DNA from: an uncultured Atopobiaceae bacterium
GTDB taxonomy: Bacteria; Actinomycetota; Coriobacteriia; Coriobacteriales; Atopobiaceae
Direction: 5' to 3'
Assembly (NCBI GenBank): GCA_944320385.1
Contig: CALUHH010000011.1
Coordinates: 1 to 64,000 of the forward strand
Length of the DNA stretch: 64,000 nucleotides
A program made the translations under genes and the position numbers. Shown here piece by piece: positions 16,638 through 24,923 of the stretch. Position 1 is the stretch's first letter. Each line of letters starts with the position of its first letter. A model generated the notes under the pieces. The model did no database searches. It was not told the DNA's origin and saw only the letters and a list, made by a program, of their open reading frames with translations.

Positions 16638-17296
16638 TCGGCCTGGACCCAGCGGGCAAACGTCGCGCGGGAGACGCCGCATGCCCGCGCCGCGTCGTCG
16701 GCCGAGAGCTCGCCGGCCTCAAAGCCCGCTCGCACCCGCGCGTACGCGGCCGGCCTCTCGATGCGCGGCCTCCCAAACCGCACGCCCCGCTCGCGCGCCG
16801 CGGCGATGCCCTCGGCCTGGCGCTGGTGGATGTTCTCGCGCTCGATCTGCGCCACGTACGAGAGCAGCTGCAGCACGATGTCCGTGATGAGCTCGCCGGT
16901 GAGGTCGCCGCAGCCCTTGCGCGTGTCCAGCAGCGGCATGTCGAGCACGACGATGCTCACGCCCCGCTCCTTAGTGAGGCGGCGCCACTCCTCGATGATG
17001 TCCTCGTAGCTGCGCCCCAGCCGGTCGATGCTCTTGACCACGAGCACGTCCCCAGGCCGCATCCTGCGCACGAGCTTCTGGTAGCTCGGGCGCAGGAAGT
17101 CCTTGCCGCTCGCCTTGTCGCAGAACAGGCTGCGCTCGTCGATGCCAAACGCCGTGAGCGCGTCCACCTGCCGCGCGAGGTTCTGGTCGCGCGACGAGAC
17201 CCGCGCGTAGCCAAAGACCCGCACGGGCCGCCCGTTCTTCTCCGCCGTCCTTGTCTTTGTTGTTGCCCTTGCCGCCCCGCCGTTCTTCTCGCCCAT
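16604..17296 (-). CDS. Serine recombinase (resolvase/invertase family)
   Basis: A 230-residue site-specific recombinase. The catalytic domain begins VFGYARVSSRDQ, with Ser34 the expected nucleophile, followed by SIDRLGRSYEDI (conserved arginines) and DLTGELITDIVLQLLSYVAQ. The C-terminus has a helix-turn-helix (AARACGVSRATFARWVQAD). Length and layout match small Tn3-type resolvases and Hin/Gin invertases rather than large integrases. The ATG at 17296 follows AGGGAGAGG. An N-terminal 20-residue lysine-rich extension precedes the fold. It sits between 128-bp repeat copies 2 and 3, and its 3' tail is duplicated 545 bp away. Confidence 0.88.
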   Translation of the reverse strand: MGEKNGGAARATTKTRTAEKNGRPVRVFGYARVSSRDQNLARQVDALTAFGIDERSLFCDKASGKDFLRPSYQKLVRRMRPGDVLVVKSIDRLGRSYEDIIEEWRRLTKERGVSIVVLDMPLLDTRKGCGDLTGELITDIVLQLLSYVAQIERENIHQRQAEGIAAARERGVRFGRPRIERPAAYARVRAGFEAGELSADDAARACGVSRATFARWVQADRAAERSGSTG

Positions 17297-17382
17297 GGTC
17301 GTCCTCTCCCTTGCTGGCCCGGGGGATTCCGGGCCCCTAGAAAAAGACTTCCCGCAGGGTGCGGACGCTGTTGCCCGCGTTT

Positions 17383-17536
17383 CCCCAGGTGCCGGATTTC
17401 CGCTATATGCGCGTTGCGGTGCGGGATTTCCGCAATATGCGTGCGATCGGAACCAAAATCCGGTCATATGCGTGTCTCTCACACGCATATGCCGCGATTC
17501 CGGCACCTGGGGGATTGCCGCGATTCCGGCACCTGG
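17383..17536. repeat. 128-bp palindromic element, copy 3
   Basis: Same organisation as copies 1 and 2, with a short extra duplication of the closing arm (GATTCCGGCACCTGG occurs twice, ending at 17512 and 17536). It occupies most of the gap between the recombinase and the next gene. A separate hairpin (GGCCCGG...CCGGGCC) lies near 17315-17335. Confidence 0.88.
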
Positions 17537-17654
17537 AAAAACGCCGCCGGCCCCTCAACCAACGGCGCACACGGGCTTCAGGCCCCTGAAACGGCACCCC
17601 AGCAGGTACCCTAGAGGGGCAAACGCGCGCCACGCGCACGTCGAAAGGAAGTAC

Positions 17655-17936
17655 ATGGACGTTCAGGACATCATCGCTCAGGTCTCCGCCGCCCTCGCCG
17701 ACGCCCCCGAGAAGCTCCAGGGCCTCGCCTCCGACCCCAAGGGCACCATCGAGGAGCTCACCGGCCACGAGCTCGGCGACATCGACCCCTCCGAGATCGT
17801 CGACGGCATCAAGAGCCACATCGCCGAGGGCGGCCTTGACCTTGGCGGTATCGCCGAGAACATCGAGGGCGCGCTCGAGAACAGCCCGCTCGGCGGCATC
17901 GCCGACACCATCGGCGGCCTCTTCGGCAAGAAGTAG
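17655..17936 (+). CDS. Small acidic protein, unknown function
   Basis: A 93-residue acidic protein of Ile/Ala/Gly-rich repeats, starting MDVQDIIAQVSAALADAPEK and ending PLGGIADTIGGLFGKK. GAAAGGAAG precedes the ATG. Codon use is strongly GC-biased with few rare codons, as in highly expressed genes. It has no signal peptide, and the terminal ADTIGGLFGKK could form an amphipathic helix. Similar short proteins are annotated as hypothetical in Coriobacteriia; I do not assign a function. Confidence 0.75.
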   Translation: MDVQDIIAQVSAALADAPEKLQGLASDPKGTIEELTGHELGDIDPSEIVDGIKSHIAEGGLDLGGIAENIEGALENSPLGGIADTIGGLFGKK

Positions 17937-17954
17937 GACGAGAAGAGCGGGTCC

Positions 17955-18140
17955 GCCCGCACTTCTCAGCATTTCACGGGTTTCGACCCGCACTCACGGC
18001 CCGCACTCATCCAGTGCGGGCCGTCGCGCACTTGTTGGGGGCACTTGCGGCCAACGCTCGAGTGGGCGCCCGCACTCGAGGGGCTCAGGCGCCAAAACCG
18101 CCCGCACTTCTCGCCCGCACTCATGAGTGCGGGCCCCGCG
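17955..18140. repeat. CCCGCACT inverted-repeat cluster
   Basis: The word CCCGCACT occurs about six times with complementary AGTGCGGG words, forming at least two clear hairpins: GCCCGCACTCATCCAGTGCGGGC near 17999-18021 and GCCCGCACTCATGAGTGCGGGC near 18114-18135 (parts listed only to show the stems). The cluster fills the gap between the small acidic protein gene and the metallo-hydrolase gene and probably includes the terminator of the former. Confidence 0.8.
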
Positions 18141-18199
18141 CCGCGGGCGGCCCATCCGGGTAGAATGGACGCATCCGCCACGTCGTGAGAGGGGCAGCC

Positions 18200-18865
18200 A
18201 TGAGCCTGAGCCTGGAGAACGTCCGCGTGTACACCCAGAGCGCCATCCGCATCGAGGGGGCGCGCGGCACCGTGGCCTACCTCGACCCCTTCTCTCTCAC
18301 CGACGCCGAGGCCGCTCACGACGCGGACTACGTGCTTATCACCCACGCCCACTACGACCACCTCTCGCCCGAGGATTATGCCCGCGTGGCGAGCGACAGG
18401 ACCGTGGTCGTGGCGCCGGCGAGCATGGCGGACGAGGTCGCGGGGCTGGGTGCCGCCGCGACGCACCTCATGGCCGCGGGCGAGAAGATCGAGCTTCCCG
18501 GGCTGACCGTGGAGTCCGTGCCCGCCTACAACGTGCAGCCCGAGCGGCTGGCCATGCACCCGCAGGTCAACGGCTGGCTCGGCTACGTGCTGACGCTCGA
18601 CGGCGAGCCCACGCGCTACTACGTCTCTGGCGACACCGACCAGAACGCCGACAACGAGGCCGTGCGCTGCGACGTGGCGCTCGTGCCCATCGGCGGCACC
18701 TACACCTGCGACGCGCGCCAGGCCGCGGCCTTTGTGAACGCGCTGCGCCCGGCGGCCGTGGTGCCCACACACTACGGCAGCATCGTCGGCACCTACGCCG
18801 ACTTCGACGCCTTTGCCGCCGCGGTGGACCCCGCCATCGCCGTTGTCCGCAAGCTCGAGCGCTAA
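18200..18865 (+). CDS. MBL-fold metal-dependent hydrolase
   Basis: A 221-residue metallo-beta-lactamase-fold hydrolase of the UPF0173/UlaG-like group. The metal site THAHYDHLSPED (residues about 49-60), the aspartate in VSGDTDQ near 146, and the terminal histidine in VVPTHYGSI near 192 are all present, so it is probably active. GAGAGGGG precedes the ATG at 18200. Substrate unknown; relatives act on phosphodiesters or lactones. The stop codon abuts a palindromic repeat, after which the YbaK-like gene follows on the same strand. Confidence 0.88.
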   Translation: MSLSLENVRVYTQSAIRIEGARGTVAYLDPFSLTDAEAAHDADYVLITHAHYDHLSPEDYARVASDRTVVVAPASMADEVAGLGAAATHLMAAGEKIELPGLTVESVPAYNVQPERLAMHPQVNGWLGYVLTLDGEPTRYYVSGDTDQNADNEAVRCDVALVPIGGTYTCDARQAAAFVNALRPAAVVPTHYGSIVGTYADFDAFAAAVDPAIAVVRKLER

Positions 18866-18889
18866 TACGAAGGGACAGTCCCTTCGTAT
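18865..18889. repeat. GGGACAGTCCC-core palindrome, ATACGAA arms
   Basis: A perfect palindrome with 12-nt arms, ATACGAAGGGAC and its complement, around an A. It follows the hydrolase stop codon directly. Same core as the other members but with unrelated arm sequence. Confidence 0.85.
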
Positions 18890-18909
18890 CATTATCGCGG
18901 GAGGTCAAC

Positions 18910-19398
18910 GTGTACGGAAAGGCCGAGACAGTCGCGCTGCTTGACCAGGCTGGCATTGCCTACGAGCTCTACGAGCACGAGGCGGTCTTCACCGTGGAGC
19001 AGGCGCACGCCGCGGGCATCCCCCATCCCGAGCTCGGCGCCAAGAACCTCTTCCTGCGGGATGACAAGCACCGCGCGTACTACCTCGTCTGCCTGCCGGA
19101 CGAGAAGGACGTCTCGCTGCGGGGCGTCCAGGAGCGGCTGGGGTCGCGGCGCCTCTCTTTTGCGAGCGAGAAGGACCTGCGCTCGATGCTCGGCCTCGTG
19201 CCGGGCTCCGTCACGCCGCTCGGCGCGCTGAACGACGCCGGGCGGCGCGTGGAGGTTGTGATCGACCAGGAGCTCGTCGACGCCGGGCGCGTGACCGTGC
19301 ACCCGTGCGACAACACCGCGACCGTCCTTCTCGCCACCGCGGACCTGATCGGGCTGCTGCGCGAGCACGGCTGCACCGTGCTCGTGGTTGACCTGTAG
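18910..19398 (+). CDS. YbaK/ProX-type aminoacyl-tRNA deacylase
   Basis: A 162-residue single-domain protein of the YbaK/prolyl-tRNA editing family, which hydrolyses mischarged tRNA such as Ala- or Cys-tRNA(Pro) in the cytoplasm. GAKNLFLRDDKHRAYYLVCLP near residues 43-63 contains the conserved lysine region, and PGSVTPLGALND near 100 is the family's glycine-rich motif; the length matches ProX-like proteins. The GTG at 18910 follows GGGAGGT. It lies downstream of the metallo-hydrolase, separated by a palindrome. Confidence 0.88.
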   Translation: MYGKAETVALLDQAGIAYELYEHEAVFTVEQAHAAGIPHPELGAKNLFLRDDKHRAYYLVCLPDEKDVSLRGVQERLGSRRLSFASEKDLRSMLGLVPGSVTPLGALNDAGRRVEVVIDQELVDAGRVTVHPCDNTATVLLATADLIGLLREHGCTVLVVDL

Positions 19399-19401
19399 CG
19401 C

Positions 19402-19598
19402 CCCGTCAATTCGAGACGCAGAGCGTCTCGAATTGTGCACTCACTGCGTGCACTTTCTTGACGCGCTGCGTCAAGAATCTCCAAGCCAAGGATTCGGCAC
19501 ACAGGTGTGCCGAATCAGAATTGTGAACGCATCGAGTTCACTATTTGACCTTCGCAGGCTTCTCGTTCTGATCCAAAAGGGAACTGCCCCTTTTGAGT
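19402..19598. repeat. Array of six different hairpins
   Basis: Between convergent genes lie consecutive dyads with unrelated stems: AATTCGAGACGC/GCGTCTCGAATT (19408-19435 region), GTGCAC/GTGCAC, TTCTTGACGC/GCGTCAAGAA, GATTCGGCACAC/GTGTGCCGAATC, GTGAAC/GTTCAC, and a CAAAAGGG...CCCCTTTTG member of the GTCCC-type family at about 19571-19596. Loops are 2-7 nt. No open frame is supported here. Confidence 0.85.
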
Positions 19599-20218
19599 CA
19601 TTCGTAGTGCCGGACGTCCTTCTCGAGGTAGCGGCGCTTCTCGACCGTGGGGCCCAGCGCGTTGACGATCGCGTAGCGCGGGCAGCTGCGCGCGTGGTCG
19701 TTGATGATGCCGCAGGCCTGTAGGTGCGAGTAGACGGTCGTGGGACCCAGGTACTTGAAGCCGCGTCGGCGCAGGTCGGCAGCCACGCGCGCGGAGAGCC
19801 CGTTGCTCACCGGAATCCAGCCGTCGGCATGCTTGTTGTAGAGGATCGTGGCGTCGCCGGCCATGCCCCAGAGGTACGCGTCAAAGCTGTCGAACTCCGC
19901 GCGCACCTGCTGGAAGCACTGCGCGTTGTTGATGATGGCCTCGACCTTGCGACGCGAGCGGATCATGCCCGGTGTGGCCAGGATGCGCTCGACGTCGTCG
20001 GGACCAAACCCGGCCACCGCATCAAAGTCAAAGCCGTCAAAGCACGTCCGCATGACCTCGCGCTTGTGCAGCATCATGGTCCAGTTGAGCCCGCACTGCA
20101 TGACCTCGAGCGAGAGGTACTCAAACTGCGTACGGTCGTCATGAGCGGGCACGCCCCACTCCTCGTCGTGGTAGCGCAGGCAGAGCTCGTCGGTGGTGTC
20201 CCAGTCGCAGTAGGACAT
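19598..20218 (-). CDS. tag: DNA-3-methyladenine glycosylase I
   Basis: A 206-residue base-excision repair enzyme that removes 3-methyladenine from alkylated DNA. It starts MSYCDWDTTDELCLRYHDEEWG, like Tag (CxW...YHDxEWG), with the adenine-binding Glu and Trp region and LSLEVMQCGLNW; conserved His and Cys of the zinc snap (Cys4 and YSHLQACGIINDH near 175) are present. GGAGGG precedes the ATG. It stands alone, convergent with the YbaK-like gene. Confidence 0.92.
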   Translation of the reverse strand: MSYCDWDTTDELCLRYHDEEWGVPAHDDRTQFEYLSLEVMQCGLNWTMMLHKREVMRTCFDGFDFDAVAGFGPDDVERILATPGMIRSRRKVEAIINNAQCFQQVRAEFDSFDAYLWGMAGDATILYNKHADGWIPVSNGLSARVAADLRRRGFKYLGPTTVYSHLQACGIINDHARSCPRYAIVNALGPTVEKRRYLEKDVRHYE

Positions 20219-20618
20219 GCAGCCCTCCGTTCATTTTGGTCGTGGTGATCCTATTATCTGACAGAGGGAGGGGCAGACATTGCCACGGCTCCGATGCCAG
20301 CGGCCGCCATAGCAACGCGACGGTCGAAGCCACCCTTGTCCACGCGTGATGCGAAGAACGTCTCCTCGCGTCGTCCCGCCCAAAAGAGGCCGCCATCGGG
20401 ATGCGCCGTGTCAAATAAGCCGAGATTTGGGTATCCAGGGACCTAAGCTAGAGAACCGCATGTCCTCTTGGATTAATTCCTATGCATCATAACAACAGAC
20501 GCCGGCTGGTCTCCCGCACCTTTATATCGCTGGGCACTCACATCTCGCCAAAAGTGACACTGCTCCCCCTCGAAATCGCCTTGGCATTGTCCGCCCAAAA
20601 GGGCAGCTGCCTCCTGAA
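20219..20618. other. 400-bp gap with a probable gene remnant
   Basis: No intact gene. On the minus strand, 20254-20442 is open for 62 codons (GLFDTAHPDGGLFWAGRREE, then FASRVDKGGFDRRVAMAAAG) and reads like the C-terminal part of a protein, but has no credible start. The rest (20443-20618) is AT-richer and holds no supported feature. The remnant's family was not recognised. Confidence 0.4.
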
Positions 20619-21863
20619 TCATTCCTCGATGCGGCGGATGGCGGGGATTGACCAGGTCACGCCGGCGAGAAGGACCATCGCAGCCCCGGCGCCCACGAAC
20701 CACGCCGGGGCGCCCACCGCGTCCGCAAAGACGGACGAGAACGCCAGGCCCAGCGGAAGCGCCCAGGACATGATGGCCCCGTAGAGGCCGAAGACGCGCC
20801 CCAGGTACTCGGGCGGGACCTTCTCCTGCATGAGGGCGGTCTGCGGACCGGAGTAGAACGGCGAGCTCAGGCCCATGAGGAAGCTCATGGCGAGAAACGC
20901 GACAAACCCGTCCACTCCGAGCAGGCCCGCCACGAGCGTGGCCACGCCGTAGAGCGCCGTCGCCGCGACGACCGTGAGCGCACGGTTCTTGAACCCGCCC
21001 GTCGCCGTGAGCAGCGCGGAGCCCGCGATCATACCCACCGAGAACACGATCTCCGCCGTGGCGGCGTCGCCCGTTGTGCCGCCGAAGTGGTCGAGCGTCA
21101 TGAGCGGGAAGAGCGCCGATATGGGCGAGAAGACCAGTGTGAACACGAAGCCGCACCACAAAAGCGCGAAGAGGCCGCGGTAGCCGCGCAGCACGCGGTA
21201 GCCGTCGGCGGTCTCCGCGGCGAGGGCGCGCGCCTGGGCCACGAGGCCGAGGCCCTTCTCGCCTGCCGGCGCGCCGACCCCCGAGCCCCCAACGTCGAGC
21301 CGCGCCGCCAGCACCTCCACCGTGGCAAAGAGCGCACCCACAACGTCGAGCGCGATCATGGCCGTGAGCCCCCAGAGCGGGTAGATCACCGCCGCTATGG
21401 CCGTACCGAGGATGTAGCCGCCCGACTGCACCGCCTGCGTCACTCCGGCGAGGCGCGTGAGGTGCTCGGCCGGCGCCACGAGCGGCGTGAGCGCCTGGAA
21501 GGCGGGCGTGTGCAGGGAGCTGCCGATGGCCCGCACGAAGAGCGCGACCATGACCACCCACACGGGCAGCTCGCCCGTGAGCGAGACCATCGCCACGACG
21601 GCGCTCACCGCGGCGATGAAGAGGTCGGCCCCGATGAGCGTGGTCCTGAGCGGCAGGCGGTCGACGATTGCCCCCGCGAAGGTACCGAAGAGCGCGAGCG
21701 GCAGGAAGCCCGCGAGCGACGCCAGCGAGAGCATGCTCGCCGAGTTTGTAGTGAGCGTGATGTGCCAGACGAAGCCCATCTGCAGGATGGAACTCGTGAG
21801 CACCGAGACGAGCTCGCCGCCCCACACGCACGCGAGCTTGAGCTTCCAAGAGGTGTTTGTCAC
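20619..21863 (-). CDS. MFS transporter
   Basis: A 414-residue major-facilitator transporter with about twelve hydrophobic helices and the motif-A-like GTFAGAIVDRLPLRTTL near residue 60; a central loop (residues about 190-215) separates the two six-helix halves. It resembles MFS_3/enterobactin-exporter-like or macrolide-efflux proteins. The GTG start at 21863 has a modest GGACGGGAA site. It lies immediately downstream of the response-regulator promoter region on the same strand but is not clearly part of that operon. Substrate unknown. Confidence 0.85.
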   Translation of the reverse strand: MTNTSWKLKLACVWGGELVSVLTSSILQMGFVWHITLTTNSASMLSLASLAGFLPLALFGTFAGAIVDRLPLRTTLIGADLFIAAVSAVVAMVSLTGELPVWVVMVALFVRAIGSSLHTPAFQALTPLVAPAEHLTRLAGVTQAVQSGGYILGTAIAAVIYPLWGLTAMIALDVVGALFATVEVLAARLDVGGSGVGAPAGEKGLGLVAQARALAAETADGYRVLRGYRGLFALLWCGFVFTLVFSPISALFPLMTLDHFGGTTGDAATAEIVFSVGMIAGSALLTATGGFKNRALTVVAATALYGVATLVAGLLGVDGFVAFLAMSFLMGLSSPFYSGPQTALMQEKVPPEYLGRVFGLYGAIMSWALPLGLAFSSVFADAVGAPAWFVGAGAAMVLLAGVTWSIPAIRRIEE

Positions 21864-21905
21864 AAGAATTCCCGTCCTAAGACAAAAGGGGCTGGTTCGT
21901 TTGTC

Positions 21906-22562
21906 TTATCGAAGCGCCCTCCAGTATGCCACAGCAATCTGCGTGCGATTCTTCAGATGGAGCTTGGCCAGGATCGAGCTGATGTGGTTGCGGACGGTGC
22001 CCTCGCCCATGTAGGCGGCCGCGGCCACCTCGCGGTTGTCGAGGCCCTCGGCGATGAGCGCCACGACCTCGCGCTCGCGGTCGGTGAGCTGCGGGAAGAC
22101 CGTCGCGAGGTCGGGCTTCTCGGCTGTCGCGCCGGACGCTCCGGCGGCCCCGCCCGCGCCGAGCGCGACCGCCCGCTCCAGCACCTCTCCCTCCAGCACG
22201 CTGCGCCCTGCCATCACCGCGCGCAGCGCCGGGGCCACCCCCGCCACGTCCTGCTTGATGAGGTAGCCCGCAGCGCCCAGAGCAAGGGCGCGCACGATGT
22301 ACTCGTCGTCGGAGAAGGTGGTGAGAAAGACCACGCGCGGCGACTCCGGGGAGGCGAGGATCTTCTCGGCGGCGGCAAGACCATCCATCCCCGGCATCTG
22401 GATGTCGAGTAGGACGATGTCAGGCGCGGCGTCGGCCGCCAGGCGCACGGCGTCGGCCCCGTCCGTTCCACAGCCTGCGACTTCGATGTCGGGCTGTGCG
22501 TCCAGCACAATCTGGAGCGACTCCACCACCACGGCGTCGTCGTCTGCTATGACGACCCTCAT
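21906..22562 (-). CDS. NarL/LuxR-family response regulator
   Basis: A 218-residue regulator. The receiver domain (residues 1-120) begins MRVVIADDDAVV, with Asp53 in VLLDIQMPG as phospho-acceptor; the C-terminal LuxR helix-turn-helix (LTDREREVVALIAEGLDNRE, about 152-171) binds DNA. The ATG overlaps the kinase stop (ATGA), so the two are translated together. It is the last gene of the ATPase-permease-permease-kinase-regulator operon and probably controls that operon, as LnrK/YfiK does in Bacillus. Confidence 0.92.
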   Translation of the reverse strand: MRVVIADDDAVVVESLQIVLDAQPDIEVAGCGTDGADAVRLAADAAPDIVLLDIQMPGMDGLAAAEKILASPESPRVVFLTTFSDDEYIVRALALGAAGYLIKQDVAGVAPALRAVMAGRSVLEGEVLERAVALGAGGAAGASGATAEKPDLATVFPQLTDREREVVALIAEGLDNREVAAAAYMGEGTVRNHISSILAKLHLKNRTQIAVAYWRALR

Positions 22563-23686
22563 GTGCGCCTCCTATCTCCGCCAGAGCGCGGCACGCTGGC
22601 AAAGACGGTCCAGCCGCCGTGTGCGCCGGGGCCAGCGTGAAACGCCCCGCCGAGCACCCGCACGCGCTCCCCCATCGAGGCGAGTCCCATGCCGGGGCCG
22701 CTGCCAGGCGCGACAGCAGGTGCCGTCCCATCATCAGTCACCGTAAGGCGCCAGAGCCCCGGATGCTCCACCAGCTCCACGCTCACATGGCGCCCGTCCG
22801 CGTGGCGCAGCACGTTGGAGACGGCCTCACGCGCGACCGCCGTAAGGCAGCTCGCCACGGCAGCCGGTGCCTCCCCCGCCTCCACGCGCACCGTGGGCGC
22901 GAGCGCCGTCCCCTCGCAGGCACGCTCCACGACCGCGCGCACCTGTACCGAAAGATCGCAGGCATCGTCGCGCAGGTCGTGCACGCTCGCGCGCACCTCG
23001 TCGAGCGCCTCGCGCACGGTGAGCGCCACGGCGGCGAGGTCCTTCTCGGCAGGCTCGCCGCTGTGCATCACGCGGTACGCCTCGGCCTGCACCACGGCGC
23101 GCGTGAGCAGGTGGCCCACGTTGTCGTGGATGTCTCGCGCGATGCGGGCCCGCTCAGAGAGCGTTGCCAGACGCACCTCATAGTCCTGCGCGTCGAGGAG
23201 CTCGCGGTTCTTCTCGGCAAGAGAGAGCTCGGCGGCGCGCAGCTCGTCGCGGGTGCGCAGGGCATCACGGTCGCGGCACTCAAAGACGCCGGCACGAAGC
23301 CCGAGCCACGCGCCCACCACGGTCCCAAGAGCGGCGAGAAGGACGACAGGGCCCTCGGCGCCAACGCACCAGCCAAGCGCAAGGGCGACGGGCACGGCGG
23401 CGGGCGCAAGCCGTGCGCGACCTCCTTCGAGCGACGCGACGAAGCAGAGGTCACAGGCAGCGACGCCGAGCAGCGCCGCGGCGCTCGGCAGCGCGCACGC
23501 GAGGGCGCAGCACAGAAGCGGCGGCACGAGGCGCACCGACCCGCGCAAGACCTCGACGAGCGAGGCCGACGTCACGGCCGCAAGCAGCGCGACCACGACC
23601 GCCGCACCCACCGTCCCGTGCGCGGCGGCCGCGAGCGCAGGCAGGCAGGCGACGAGCGCCACGACCTTGTCGACGAGTCTCTCCAT
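22559..23686 (-). CDS. DesK-type sensor histidine kinase
   Basis: A 375-residue HisKA_3 kinase. Residues 1-130 hold several hydrophobic helices for membrane sensing; the dimerisation box is RARIARDIHDNVGHLLTRA with its phospho-accepting His near residue 205, then N box REAVSNVLRHA and G box GPGMGLASMGERV of the ATPase domain. The ATG at 23686 has only a weak site, but no better start exists before the upstream gene's stop at 23721. With its regulator and the ABC genes it forms an LnrJK-like pair that likely senses membrane-active compounds. Confidence 0.88.
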   Translation of the reverse strand: MERLVDKVVALVACLPALAAAAHGTVGAAVVVALLAAVTSASLVEVLRGSVRLVPPLLCCALACALPSAAALLGVAACDLCFVASLEGGRARLAPAAVPVALALGWCVGAEGPVVLLAALGTVVGAWLGLRAGVFECRDRDALRTRDELRAAELSLAEKNRELLDAQDYEVRLATLSERARIARDIHDNVGHLLTRAVVQAEAYRVMHSGEPAEKDLAAVALTVREALDEVRASVHDLRDDACDLSVQVRAVVERACEGTALAPTVRVEAGEAPAAVASCLTAVAREAVSNVLRHADGRHVSVELVEHPGLWRLTVTDDGTAPAVAPGSGPGMGLASMGERVRVLGGAFHAGPGAHGGWTVFASVPRSGGDRRRT

Positions 23687-23720
23687 AAGGGCGATTCTAG
23701 CAGGGCCGCCGGACGCTCCC

Positions 23721-24923
23721 CTACGCGGCGCCCGCCACGCGGCGGCGCGCACGGCCGACGGCGAGCCCGGCGGCGCAGATTGCCACGGCAAAGAGCGCCA
23801 CGATTCCCACTGACGTGCTCACCTCGGCGAGAAGGGCGGGCGTGACGCCGTTCGCGCCAAGCGCGGCCTCCACGGCGCTCGAGGCCCAAAACGAGGGCGA
23901 GAAGCGAGCCGCGGCCTGCACGCCCGCAGGCAGGAGCGCAAGCGGAACCCAGGCGCCACCGAGAAAAGAGAGCACCATCGCGCCGATGTTGCCGACCGCG
24001 TTGAGTGCCTGCTCGGAGAGCCCCAGCTGCGCGAGAAGAAACGCGATCGCCAGCGGAACAAGCGCGAAGGGAAGCATCGAGAGGAGTGCGAGGCCAACGA
24101 GCAGCGGATCCACGCCCGTAAGCGAGCCCCTGCAGGCAACGACGCCCACCAGGCACGTCCACGCCCACACGCAGGCCACGAGCACGCAGCACGCTCCGAG
24201 TTCGCCGGAGGCAAGTCGCGTGGGCGCAACGGGAGCGGCGGCGTTGCGGCGACGAATCTCCGGGCGCTGATAAGCGGCCAACGTGACGCCGGCAACGACC
24301 ACGATCGAGCTCATGACGGAGTAGGTCGAGAAGCGCAGGTAGACCGCGAGCCCGCTGCCCGTCGCATCCTCCGTGCCCGTGGAGTCCACACTCATGTCGA
24401 CCCGCTCGTCCGCGACGGCGAGCGCGAGCGAGGCCACCTCGGATGCGGTGGCGTCCGGCTCGAGCGCGGCCGCCTGGGCGGCGAGGCTCACCCAGCGCGA
24501 GGTCGTCGTCGCGGCCAGGGCGCCCGCCTGCACGTCCGTGCCATAGGCGACCTCGAGCGGTGCGGGGTCGCGCCCGGCACGCGCGTCCGCGATCAGGTCC
24601 TCCTCAAAGCCAGCGGGCAGCACGACCAGGCAGTCCACGGCACCGGTCGCGACGCTGTCCTGCAGCGCGAGCGGCTCGTCGTCCACGGTCACGACCTCGG
24701 CGTTCTTCTTTGCCCAGGAAACGAGCGCGCCCGAGAGCTCGGAGCCGTCACGATCCACAACGGCCACGCGGGCCTCGAAGGCCGGTCCGGAGGCAGCCGC
24801 AGCGGCGCCGGTGCCCAGGTCGCCGACCACAAGCACGCCCAGCAGCGAGAGAAAGGCCACGTACACGGTCAGATAGACGGGGTGCGCGGCCGCCACGCGC
24901 AGCGCGGTCCTAAAGATGCTCAT
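23721..24923 (-). CDS. ABC-2 type permease (second subunit)
   Basis: A 400-residue exporter permease with the ABC-2 layout: a first transmembrane helix (residues about 15-40), a large external domain (about 45-215) and five C-terminal helices (FALVPLAIAFLLAQLGLSEQ near 300). AGGAGG lies 7 nt before the ATG. It overlaps the preceding permease by 14 nt. With the paired permease and the ATPase it should form a heterodimeric exporter; in Bacillus the same arrangement (LnrMN) gives resistance to linearmycin-type polyenes. Substrate here is inference. Confidence 0.87.
   Translation of the reverse strand: MSIFRTALRVAAAHPVYLTVYVAFLSLLGVLVVGDLGTGAAAAASGPAFEARVAVVDRDGSELSGALVSWAKKNAEVVTVDDEPLALQDSVATGAVDCLVVLPAGFEEDLIADARAGRDPAPLEVAYGTDVQAGALAATTTSRWVSLAAQAAALEPDATASEVASLALAVADERVDMSVDSTGTEDATGSGLAVYLRFSTYSVMSSIVVVAGVTLAAYQRPEIRRRNAAAPVAPTRLASGELGACCVLVACVWAWTCLVGVVACRGSLTGVDPLLVGLALLSMLPFALVPLAIAFLLAQLGLSEQALNAVGNIGAMVLSFLGGAWVPLALLPAGVQAAARFSPSFWASSAVEAALGANGVTPALLAEVSTSVGIVALFAVAICAAGLAVGRARRRVAGAA

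Noticed and set aside
14543..17536. The three 128-bp repeats as insertion-sequence ends
   Set aside because: No transposase lies between them, and each copy is internally palindromic rather than one end of an element.
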